This document shows, piece by piece, positions 1-9,216 of a stretch of 64,000 bases of DNA. The notes under the pieces are model-generated. The model made no database searches. It was not told the DNA's origin and worked only from the letters and a program-made list of their open reading frames with translations. The translations under genes were made by a program, and so were the position numbers. Origin of the DNA: Cycas panzhihuaensis (taxonomy: Eukaryota; Cycadophyta). Within the stretch, counting starts at the first letter, position 1. Every line of letters begins with the position of its first letter. The DNA is taken from positions 154,449,741-154,513,740 of the forward strand of contig CM041465.1 in NCBI GenBank assembly GCA_023213395.1, given 5' to 3'.

Positions 1-1644
1 TAGTAGATTTATTAGAATAATAAGGAGTTATTTGATTATTGACTTACTTCTACAAGAGGGTTTGGTAGGAGAGTTTTGTATGACAAAGAACATGAATCCC
101 AATCTATAAGAGTACATATTTCCCTAGCTCTTTACAAATGGCCTATTTGGAATCTTGCTTTCCTCTGGCCTACTAATTATAGCCTTGAAGACTAGAAGGG
201 TATGCATTTAGCAATTTGGCACTTCATGGAATTGTTAATAGTGTTCATGAGGGGGGTAAAGGAATGGAGTTAATAAGAATATGACCAAGGGTTTCGAGGT
301 TGTTTCCCTCAAATTTGGTAATTGACATAATGATGAATTGGTATAGACTTATGGCAATCTTATGGCACTTTGGCCTTTACTAGCTACCCATGTGGAAAAT
401 AGCTCACTCAGTGAACTTTTTTGTGTAGACATTTTCATAAATAGTTAGAATGCATCTTCCAGTGAAGAGTTTGAGTATGTTGATGGGCTTACATCCATGC
501 TTTTATGATTGTCTAGCCCATTTTTCCTAACAAATCAATGTGTTTTTAAATTCTTTTCTTGAAAGTTCTCGATAGTTTAGTGCCTTAGAAATCACAGTTA
601 TATCTTTAAACAATTGACTTTGAGCATTGGAAATAAATCCTAAGAATTATTAGATTTTGGAGCTATGAGGTGTGAAAGTAATGGTGTTAAAGAATATCTA
701 CAAATGAGGACAACACCTAAGTTCCACTTGAATAAGATTATGATTGGCACCTTTTTTAGTGGAGACTTTAGTAAAGGTAGTTGTACTACCATTTGAGAGT
801 ATGATTACGAGCATTGTAATCTTGACAATGTAGCTTGGTGTAACAATGATTATATACAATAACAAACGATTTCTAAAGGAAGACAAGTAGTAGCTCAAGT
901 AGATAAATTCATGATAAACACAGATGTTTTATTGAATAAGAGTTTTAAGGATGTAATAGAGCAGTAGGATAAACATTCAATGTTGAGGTAAACTTATCCC
1001 GAGGAACCCCTAGACTAAGGAACTTGGTAAGAAATGCATTAATTCTAAGAGAGATCATTCTATCATATAGACAACATCAAGCTAAATAGACCATTTTTGC
1101 ATCTAGTTATTAAAGTTGTGAAAGGGATTAAAGTTTAATTACATATATTAAAAGGAGGTTAGATATCTATTATTTAATAATAATAATAGGAAGATAGTTT
1201 TGTTGGAAATAATAGCTACCCCGGTTAATATCCACTAATAGAGAAATTTGGGAATGTGCATTGGAAGCCATTTTTTATCAAAGTGGGAATACTTTCTTTT
1301 TAACTTGTTAAGAGAATTAAAGTATCCTAGTGAAGCTAAATGAATGAGCTATTATCTCGTTTCATGTAATCTAGGTGCATAGAATCAAACTTATGATGGC
1401 ATATTTAATGCCAAACTCAAAGGCATGAATTCTTAAATTCTAAAAATTATCCATTAGAAGTGTTATAGCTATCTTTACTATTACAGTTGCCATGTTTGAC
1501 AAATTTATAGGAATGAAGATATGTTTCTTATACTATATTATGTCAATTTTTACCAATCTATATAGATATTAAGCTTGGAGGAACAAATAATTTGTCCTCT
1601 CCATCACCATTAGTAATGGTATTTTTTTCCCCCTTCTTTTCCAT
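1..1644. other. Unassigned AT-rich sequence
   Basis: No coding region, LTR pair, RNA gene or array is recognised here on either strand. Short open frames exist but show no family motif, and TAG/TAA codons interrupt all frames. The last part (about 1500-1644) probably belongs to the copia gag remnant that becomes readable at 1645, because the same strand carries it. The earlier part could be older copia leader or unrelated intergenic DNA; I cannot tell which. Confidence 0.4.
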
Positions 1645-1788
1645 ATGGAAGATGGCATGAATGTCACTTCTTTCACTCAAGGATATATTGACATTTATAG
1701 CAAACTAGTGATCTACCTAATGAGTACACCTTTGCCTACATTCTCCTAGCATATGCTAATTTGGCATCTAGAACATGTGGTGATAATA
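1645..1788 (+). pseudogene. Ty1/copia gag fragment, interrupted by LINE insertion
   Basis: Reading from the ATG at 1645 gives MEDGMNVTSFTQ, followed after a short divergent stretch by SKLV, then after a +1 shift EYTFAYILLAYANLAS. This resembles the middle of plant copia Gag (UBN2-type), where an EGxSVTxx...KL core precedes a DxxxxxxILxxL stretch. Gag packages the element RNA. The frame runs into the 12-bp sequence at 1789-1800 and resumes after the LINE at 8003 (KDDTEYLIECL), so the LINE landed in this gag. Assignment rests on short similarity and is moderate. Confidence 0.5.
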
Positions 1789-1800
1789 ATAAAGATGATA
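1789..1800. repeat. Target-site duplication, left copy (LINE)
   Basis: ATAAAGATGATA here is repeated exactly at 8003-8014, immediately beyond the LINE poly(A). A 12-bp duplication is within the usual range for target-primed reverse transcription, and host gag coding continues across it. Confidence 0.75.
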
Positions 1801-2319
1801 ATGGGTGATTGTAAATCAAGTTCTACTCTGATATAGGCCAAAGTGTTGAAGAAATTTGGAGCGATGACGACAAAGGTGATAGGGTGACCAAGGAGAAAGA
1901 TAGAACTATTAGGGTTTCCAGTAAGCTCTCGAAGTAAGGAAACTGGCGGCGGGACTATGATAGGTGCTCCTTGGGTGGTGCAGATACGATAGGGCCAGGT
2001 GCTACTTCTTAACGATGGGCAGATAGGAAAGTACTGAGCTAGGAGCAAGAGATGGTGGCACAAATGTGGAGGATCCTCACCCCTTTGCCTTTGTAATGGG
2101 CCTCTGTTAGTAGTGAGGTATATACTTTATACTTCTAAGATGTAAAGGGTGGTTTAGTTTGTGTAGAAACCCCAGGAGAATGATGTGGGCAGAGTGGGTG
2201 ACTATATAAAGGAGACTCTATTCATATTGAAGGCTATGTGTGAAGAGATTTTGTATTGGGTGAGTTTTTTATATGCTTTATTTGGCTTAAAGTTTTAAGT
2301 AGTAATAGTTTATTATCAA
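1801..2319 (+). promoter_or_regulatory. LINE 5' untranslated region
   Basis: This stretch between the target duplication and the first ORF1 codon is clearly more G-rich than its surroundings (for example the GGCGGCGGG run near 1945), as expected for a LINE 5' UTR holding an internal promoter. No core promoter motif can be named with confidence. Its start is set by the duplication, not by a conserved 5' end. Confidence 0.5.
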
Positions 2320-3569
2320 ATGGAGGAAATCTATCTAGTAAATCAGACTTAACTTCCCCCTCTGGGAAGGACCTACTATGATGTATTGAAAAAGGGAAGT
2401 AAAGACACATATGGGATAAACCCAATCACATAGGATAACCAAATTAAAATACCTATTCCAAAAGAACTAGTTGATAAGATGGAGAAATATTAGGAGAACT
2501 GCCTTGTAGGTAGGTTTTTGGGGCCTAGACCCAGACTAGACATTATCAGAAAATGGCTTAGGGTCAAATGGAGATCAAAGAGCCTAGTTGAGGTTATGGC
2601 CATGCTGAAAGACTACATTTTATTCAAGTTTGTCAATTAAGAAGATATGATAAGGGTCATACTTAAATCTTCTTGGATGCTTGGTTAGAAGGTAGTTACC
2701 TTAGAAAAGTGGCATCTAGATTTTGACCCTTTAGTTCTAACTATGAAGCAAGCACCAATTTAGGTATAGATGCCAAGACTTCCTTTAAATTTATGGAACT
2801 TGGATATGATAAAAGGTGTGGCGAGAGATATTGGTCCTCCATTGGCTATTAAATAAACCATAAAGAATAGAACTCGTTTAATAAATACTAGATTTTGTGT
2901 CCTAGAGAGATTAGAGAAAGGTCTACCAAGCAAGGTGAGGATTGAATCTGAAGGGTAGAATTTTGATTAGAAGCTAGCATATGAGTTGGAAAACTTAAGA
3001 TGTTCTAGGTGTAGAAGTATGGGACACCTCCCACTGAATTATCCAGGAGACCTAAAGAAATCAGAGGATGAGAAGGAGGACAGGGGTATACCTGAAGGTC
3101 CAAAAGAGGAAGTAGAGGAATCAGAGATTCAAAGGAGTAGAGAGAAAGGGAATTCCTAGGAAGAGCCATGTAAGGCAGGAGTATCTATTAATTGGGAGGA
3201 ATATAACTTCCTTTCTAAGGAAGGCGAGGATCAGGACCAACCAAAGGCTCAAGAGAGTGGGCCCTTAGAGAAGAGGGAGGGAACCCAATCCATTAAAGGC
3301 TAAGAGCATCAGAAGGAAGCTCACCCAATGTGAGAAGGGCAAGAAGGATTGACCACTGTAGAGCACATATGGGTAGCAAAGGGAAAAGGGCTAGAGGAGA
3401 CCCTAGCAGGTTAAAGGAAAGGTCCATACCTAGGGAGTAAGAGGAGGGTTGTTAGACCACTTAAAAGAATTATCCATGAAAGGGAGACTATCTCCTAAAT
3501 TGATCAGGGATTTTAGAGAACCCTAAAGGAAGGGGTGAATGAAGGACCATTTTTTAGGAGTAAGAGATG
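2320..3569 (+). pseudogene. LINE ORF1 (gag-like, DUF4283 and CCHC knuckle), decayed
   Basis: The ATG at 2320 opens MEEIYLVNQT; after a TAA the same frame gives LPPLGRTYYDVL, the usual start of plant LINE ORF1. A DUF4283-like domain follows (about 2440-2980) with PKELVDKMEKY, RPRLDIIRKW, LKDYILFKF and LPLNLWN-type patches. The nucleic-acid knuckle at about 3005-3050 reads CSRCRSMGHLPLNY, where the last Cys of CX2CX4HX4C is Tyr (TGT to TAT). The C-terminal part is charged and Glu/Lys rich. ORF1 proteins bind element RNA. At least five in-frame stops, mostly TAG, disable it. Confidence 0.82.
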
Positions 3570-3612
3570 ATCGCTAGACAAGGGGTCAAGGCTGGGGGGG
3601 GCATCGAAGGAT

Positions 3613-4404
3613 ATGAGGTTAATATCTTGGAATATTAGGGGCCTAAATGCCCGCTCAAAGCAAAGAATTATTAAAGACTTGATAACCAAATTGGGAGAGG
3701 ATATTATTTTGCTTTAAGAGACTAAATTAGATAAAGATAAAGGAATAGAGGTCAAAAATAAGATATGGAGGAAAGGGGAAATTTTGGCAAAAGAAAGCTC
3801 TTTAGGCTCTAGATGCATGGCTATTCTCTGGAATCCAAAAGTTTAAGAAGGTATTGGGGTGATACAAGAATCTCACTTCATGATGGTATGCCTTACATGT
3901 CTGAGGATGAAAGTGCAATGGCTCATTACTAACATATATGCTCTAGTAATGATGGAAGGTAGGAATCTCCTATGGGATATGATTGTGGAATGTCACAAAG
4001 ATTAGAAAGGTCCTTGGCTAGTTGCAAGTGACTTAAATATGGCCTTGACCCTAGAAGAAAAGAGGGGGGGCCAAGAGGGCTGGTCAAGAAGTATGATTTA
4101 TCTAGGTGACTTCCTACAAAGGGGAGGCCTAATGGATATCCCTTTGAGAGGGGTAAAGTACACTTGGTCAAATAGAAGAATTAAAGACAACAATATTTAG
4201 ATAAGGCTTGATAGAGTAATGATAAATTACGAGTGGGCTTGCCTTTATGAAGACATCAAACTTAATGGCCTCCCAAAGGTGGCATCTCACCACTCGCCAC
4301 TGTTGTTGGATTTTAAACCTATGGAAAAACACCATGGGGCATCGTTTAGGTTTGAACTTATATGGATTAGAGATCCAGATCTTAGAGATCAGATTAAAGA
4401 ATGA
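3613..4404 (+). pseudogene. LINE ORF2: apurinic-like endonuclease domain
   Basis: ORF2 begins at the ATG at 3613 with MRLISWNIRGLNARSKQRII, the classic N-terminus of the exonuclease-endonuclease-phosphatase fold. Later signatures in the same frame include NIYA, ASDLNMAL (usually GDFN or GDLN), YTWSNRR, IRLDR and a final SHHSPLLL. The last motif is normally SDHSP, so its catalytic Asp is His (codon 4288-4290). The enzyme nicks target DNA to prime reverse transcription. Stops at Gln or Trp positions (for example the TAA in LL*ETKLD and the TAG in I*IRLDR) make it inactive. Confidence 0.85.
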
Positions 4405-4929
4405 TAGAGTACTTTGTTTGAGGTTTATGCTATGTTCAGATTCTTAAAGAAACTGAATTAGGTGAAAAGGTAGCTAAAAGTGTAGAATAAAGAGGTTTTT
4501 AGAAACATCTTTGAATAAAAAGATCAAACTCTCAAGGATTTAAAAGAAATTAAGGGAAGAATCTAGACAGAAGGTAGGTCACTCTTACGAGATTAGAAGG
4601 AGCAAATAATTGTTAAGAACCTAGAAGATATCCTAGCAAAGGAAGAAATTCATTAGAAGTAGAAGCTTAGGGCCCTTTGGCTCATGGAGGGGGATAGAAA
4701 TACTAAATTCTTTGATATGACTACTTTGAAACATAGATCTTGTAACAAGATAAACAAATTAAGAAATAACAAAGGTGAAGAGGTAGAGTTAGAAGAGGAC
4801 CTAAAAGGCATAGATGTGGACTACTTTAAGAATCTTTTTGAGGATCCTGAATGCCAAGACCTAGAGCTGAGGAGGGACTTGATGGTATATATTCCTAAGC
4901 TAATCAAAGAGGATTAGAACATATGGTTA

Positions 4930-6287
4930 TAGGAACCTTTGTTGATGGAGGAAGTGGAGAAGGCCCTCTTCTCCATGGGGAGGGATAAGGCCCTAGTCCA
5001 AATGGGTTCCCCCTAGGTTTCTTTCAAGAATTTTACGATGTTATTAGAGAGGACCTAAAAGTGGCTTCGGATGAATTCTATGAGAAGAGAATAATTCTTA
5101 AGGAGTGACAGGCTACCTTTGTAGTGTTAATCCCCAAGAAAGATAGAGCAAAAGATATGCAGGAGTATAGACTGATAAGTCTTTGTAACGTCAAATATAA
5201 AATTTTAGCAAAATTATTAGCCAATAGACTTAAGAATTGCATATCCCTCATTAAATCCCCAAACTAGGATGGTTTCATATGAGGTAGACAAATTCTTCAT
5301 GGTATCATTCTAGTCCATGAGACGATTCATTCGATAAATCAGAGGAAGGAAGTTGGTATAATAGTAAAAACTAACGTGTCAAAATCTTATGATAGAGTGG
5401 CTTGGGACTGCATGATGGACTATCTTAAGGCTTTTCGGTTCAATGAGGTTTGGAGAGGATGGATGGAAAACTATAGATCCAAACCTCATTATTCAATCTT
5501 GATAAATGGCACCTTGACACCTTTTTTTCCTAGGTGTAGAGGATTAAGACAAAGAAATCTTCTTTCACCCTACTTGTTTATCATTATAGCAGAGATCCTT
5601 GAGAAAGCGGTGGAAGAGGACAAAAGAAAAGGTTGGGTCTCAGGACTAAAGCCCACATCTAGCATTGATAATATTGTCCAACATCAGTTTATTGATGATA
5701 ATATTTTTCTAGGGAAGGTTGCTATAGGGGAAGCTAGGGCCCTTAAAGCTAGATTGCTTTCTTATAAGAGAGCTACAAACCAAAAAATAAAATTGGAAAA
5801 AAATTCTATCTTTTTAATAAATACCCATGAGAGACTACAAAGGCTGATTAGTAAGGAGATGAGGATCCCTATTAGGTCTCTCCTACCTACATATCTTAGG
5901 ATGCCTCTATTTATTGGGAACATGCATGGGGAACTCTAGAACCCCATTGTGGATAGAGTATAAAAGAAGTTGGTGTGGTGGAAAGGAACCCTCCTCACTC
6001 AAGCTAGGAAGATTCAGCTAGTGGTTGCCTCTCTACAGAGCATATTTGTGTATATGATATCTATCTTCAAGGTCCCTATTAGAGTATTATCAATTTTAGA
6101 AGGCATCCAAAAAGGGTACCTTTGGTCTAGCACAAAGGAAAAAAATAGAATCCATCTTGTGGCTTGGAATAAGGTGTGCACTCATGGATGGGTAGGTGGG
6201 CTAAATATTAGAAGGTTGGATCCTTTTAATAGAGCCGTTATGGCTAAGTTGGGATGGAGACTACTTAGGAACCCAGAAAGTCATTAG
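4930..6287 (+). pseudogene. LINE ORF2: reverse transcriptase domain
   Basis: The domain starts with EEVEKALFSMGRDKA; a frameshift near 5000 leads to FPLGFFQEFYDVI, TFVVLIPKKD, YRLISLCNVKYKILAK, DGFI*GRQI, then a 187-codon open stretch from 5376. Motif A reads KTNVSKSYDRV, so the first catalytic Asp is Asn (5373-5375). Motif B is GLRQRNLLSPYLF instead of GLRQGDPLSPYLF. Motif C is FIDD (5688-5699) and keeps both Asp. The polymerase copies LINE RNA at the nicked target. After a stop at 5938 the thumb region continues from 5970 (WWKGTLLTQARKIQL). Confidence 0.9.
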
Positions 6288-7130
6288 GGTAAGATTATCT
6301 CCAATAAATATCTAAGGGGTAATCATTTTTTAAAAGTAGAGGGGGGGTAGCTCATGGATCCCCAATTTAAAGGAGTTTAGTTCAAGCTAAACCTATCTTA
6401 TTATCTGGCATGGGATGTAATCTTGGAAATGGTAAAACTATAAATTTTTGGAAGGACAAATGGTGTGGAAACTATACTTTGAAAGAAAATCCTAGCCTTG
6501 GAGTCTTGTAGGTAGTCTGTGAAGAGAAATATGCCACTAGGGTTAGGGATTACTGAGAGGGTTAAGGCAGACATAGATTATGGAGATCCTTTGAGGAGTT
6601 GGAAGCATCCCAAGGAAGGGGAGAAACATTATGGCATTACAGAAGGAGTTGGTCCAATATTATATCCCAAAAAATATAAACATAGATATGATCATATGGG
6701 CTATTTCCCCATCAAGGGAATACATAATCAAACAGGGTTATTTAGCCTTATGTTCAAAGGCTAGGTTGGTTAAGAATCTCCTACTGAATGGGGTGTGGAA
6801 GTTGGGTCTTATACCAAAGGTGGTGATCTTTTGGTAGCTCTATCTGATGAATAAAATCCTAATGGTGGATAATCTTCATAGGCACAGGTACACTATGCCA
6901 AATTTATGTGTATTATATAAGAAGTATGAGGAGACTTTAAACCACATCAACATTCATAGTTCCCTTTTTAGAAGTATTCAGGCTTGTATTTGGTCTAAAT
7001 TTAGGATCTCATGGGTGAACCCTAGGTCCCTGGAAGATCTTTGGAGGGCATGGATATCTCCCTTTAGAAGCAAGACTTTAGGATTACTCTGGAAAATTAT
7101 ACTACCAATGGTGGTTTGGAATATCTAAAA
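6288..7130 (+). pseudogene. LINE ORF2: linker and zf-RVT region
   Basis: Frames alternate through 6300-6780. From about 6800 the zf-RVT region is readable: LIPKVVIFW, then MNKILMVDNLHRH and CVLYKKYEETLNHINIHS. The usual pattern is CxxCxxxxET..H....HC; here the second Cys is Tyr and the final Cys is Ser, so zinc would not be held. A stop at 6837 and an end at 7126 break the frame. Function in intact elements is poorly defined, probably template or target binding. Confidence 0.75.
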
Positions 7131-7340
7131 GGAAAGAAGTAGAAGAATATTCTAGGGGAAAGAGCTAGACGAGATAAAGATCTATGAGATGATATATTCA
7201 ACGACACTGGAATATGTCAAACATGTGGATGAGAAAGGTATTTCAGAAAGGGAGGGTAGGATTATTGATTGCTAGGGCATTAACAGACCAAATATTATGG
7301 AAACCAAGAGAAGGGAATGTAGGTGTAGCTGCCTAAAGAC

Positions 7341-7817
7341 AACTGGGTTTAAATCAATTTTAATGGGGCTATAAAAGGAAATCTAGGTGAGGTTAGAGGG
7401 GGTGGTTTGTGTAGATACTCAAATGGTAGAGTAAGGTGGGTCTTTGTGAAATATTATGGCTAGTAGATAAATCATAAAGCCGAGTTAAAGGTGATGTAGA
7501 AAGCAATTTTTATGGCCAAGGAGGATGACCTAAACATGGTGGAGATTGAAGGAGACTTGATGAATGTGGTTAGGATCCTTAAAGGTGATACTAAGGTAGA
7601 CTGGCAAAATGAGGAGATGGTAAGGGATGCTCAAGAGGTTTTAAAGGTAAAGGAGGGTTATTGGAGTGGTCACACGTATAGAGAAGGAAATACTATAGCT
7701 AATTGGTTGGCCAACTGGGTAGTCTCTAATAAGTGCAAGAAAGTTTGGAATGCTGACTTCTTGGAGGATCTTCTAAGTCTAGTCAAAATGGATAGGTTAA
7801 CTAAGAAGGAGGGTTAA
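7341..7817 (+). pseudogene. LINE ORF2: C-terminal RNase H (RVT_3 type)
   Basis: One frame gives NWV*INFNGAIKGNLGE, RGGGLCRYSNGRV, HKAELKVM, VEIEGDLMNVV and HTYREGNTIANWLANW, the ordered blocks of plant RVT_3 RNase H. The first catalytic Asp (NFDGA) is Asn at 7362-7364; the Asp of the C-terminal ADxLA motif is also Asn. RNase H degrades the RNA strand of RNA-DNA hybrids. Three or more stops precede the last 101-codon open stretch, which ends at the TAA near 7815, a natural-looking ORF2 end. Confidence 0.82.
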
Positions 7818-8000
7818 GCTAGCCATTAGGCTTGTCATGGTATTTAGGGTTAATGTGGGCAAGAGGATTTGAGATCAGCTAAGCCATGGGCTTATTATGG
7901 CCCTCTCATTTATAGCTGAATGGCAAATCCTATAAAAGTTTTGGGGCCCTTATAAAACCCCATCTACTTTTTTACTAAATCTATAAAAAAAAAAAAAAAA
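7818..8000 (+). other. LINE 3' untranslated region and A-tail
   Basis: Non-coding sequence after the ORF2 stop ends in an uninterrupted run of 16 A (7985-8000), then CC and the right target duplication. The A-tail marks the 3' end produced by priming on genomic DNA. Confidence 0.8.
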
Positions 8001-8002
8001 CC

Positions 8003-8014
8003 ATAAAGATGATA
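8003..8014. repeat. Target-site duplication, right copy (LINE)
   Basis: Exact repeat of the 12 bases at 1789-1800. Host copia coding (KDDTEYLIECLSKLL) resumes here in the frame interrupted on the left side. Confidence 0.75.
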
Positions 8015-8227
8015 CAGAGTATTTGATAGAATGTCTAAGTAAACTATTGCAGTAAGGAATGGATTAATTTTAGGATATGTACAGTTATGTTATTTAATGG
8101 CTAGTTCCTGCACCTATTTTTTCCACTTCAATTAATTAAGATTCATCCCAATCAAAAGAATGTCAAGAGAATAAGGTTGTATATGGTACAATTCTTTTGT
8201 TATAAAAAATTAAATATTATGGAGGGA
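8015..8227 (+). pseudogene. Remainder of the LINE-split copia, ending in polypurine tract
   Basis: The first 40 bases continue the gag frame (TEYLIECLSKLL), then stops accumulate. It ends in ATGGAGGGA (about 8219-8227), a polypurine tract directly before an LTR start. The distance from gag to the tract is far too short for pol, so pol was deleted or never present. Copia polypurine tracts prime plus-strand DNA. Confidence 0.5.
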
Positions 8228-8514
8228 TGTTGGAATATAATGTTTAATTTTTAAAGTGATGACATTATGTTAATGTCATAGTTGGGGTTAATTATAATTG
8301 AGGTTATGAGCCTATATATGTAGGGTACCTTTCACTCACACCTCTTTGTAACATTTTTGTAATTTGATCATACAAGGTGTCATATATTGCCTTGACTGAT
8401 CAACCCTTGATATTCCCATATCATGTAATGATTTTACATTGTTATATATGTACACACTTGATTCTTAATTTATTAATGAGCTATATACTAGTTTTGGTAG
8501 TTCATTTTTTTGGC
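8228..8514 (+). repeat. 3' LTR of the LINE-split copia (approximate end)
   Basis: TGTTGGAATATAATG follows the polypurine tract; TGTTGGAAT-type starts are common in plant copia LTRs. A TATA-like CTATATATG lies near 8310. The right end is uncertain: TTCA at 8511-8514 is one candidate. No partner LTR is seen to the left, so the 5' copy lies outside the window or is lost. The following bases up to 8702 show nothing recognisable. Confidence 0.5.
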
Positions 8515-8702
8515 TCTCATAAATCAAGTGTGTGCATTTTTTTGCTCCTTTCATGAGAATGTTACTTAGTTGTTTAACACTTAAGGTAAAATTTATGTGA
8601 AATCTATATTAAAAGCTCAAGCTTACCAAGGACTTAATCTATGTATATTTTTTAGAAAGAGGCATCTTTATGGTGGTTTTCAAATTTTTAAGATCCTCTT
8701 TA

Positions 8703-9200
8703 TGTTGGAATGTTGATTATCACAATATCTAATGTAATGTTTAATTGATGCAATTTGGTTGATAATTAATGATTAGTCAATATAATGGTTATGATGTAAT
8801 ATACCATTAGTACATATTTGATATAATATCACTAGATGATGAAGAGGTGGTATATCTCTATACAAAGGCATATTTATTAAAAAGCAAATTAGATCACATA
8901 GTTCTCCTTGTGATTAGAGTGACTTGATTGATCTTCTTTATAATTTATTAATATGATATCTCATATAATATTTAGAAGTGGTTTTGCCTATTGAGAGTAT
9001 TCTACATTAAATCTTATATCACATATCTTCATAGAATGATATTACCCTTAATTCCTTATCATTTTAATTATAATATTAATTGACCATATGAATGCTACTG
9101 CTTCCACACATATTGATGAACATATTTATGGTTGATATATTCTACTTATATATACTAGTGCATATTTTTTATTATGATATTAATGCATATTAACTTTTCA
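8703..9200 (+). repeat. Copia-1 5' LTR
   Basis: Starts TGTTGGAATGTTGATTATC and shares with 12352-12812 blocks such as GATGATGAAGAGGTG, ACTTGGAT-like, GGAAGTGGTTTT-like and CCTTAATTCCTTATCA. It probably ends at TTTTCA (9200), three bases before the primer site. The two LTRs are clearly diverged, implying an old insertion. Confidence 0.68.
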
Positions 9201-9203
9201 ATA

Positions 9204-9216
9204 TGGTATATGAGCC
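9204..9216 (+). promoter_or_regulatory. Copia-1 primer binding site (tRNA-Met type)
   Basis: TGGTATATGAGCC, followed by TAGGTGA, matches the copia consensus TGGTATCAGAGCC apart from two central bases. It lies three bases after the LTR end, where initiator tRNA-Met would prime minus-strand synthesis. Confidence 0.65.

Larger units (their letters stand above)
1801..8002 (+). mobile_element. Full-length non-LTR retrotransposon (plant L1-type LINE)
   Basis: A 6.2-kb element with all expected parts in order: 5' untranslated region, ORF1 with a DUF4283-like domain and CCHC knuckle, ORF2 with endonuclease, reverse transcriptase, zinc-binding zf-RVT region and a C-terminal RNase H, a 3' untranslated region and a 16-A tail, flanked by a 12-bp duplication. 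The RNase H at the ORF2 C-terminus is typical of one branch of plant L1 elements. Numerous stops, frameshifts and lost catalytic residues show it is long dead. It interrupts an older copia element whose gag reads into it from the left and whose LTR lies to the right. Confidence 0.88.

Noticed and set aside
1746-2063. 105-codon minus-strand frame as a gene
   Set aside because: It spans the LINE 5' junction and is antisense to the copia gag remnant and LINE 5' UTR.
4247-4447. Second plus-strand frame overlapping the LINE endonuclease
   Set aside because: The alternative frame at 4219-4404 carries the endonuclease motifs; this is its shadow.
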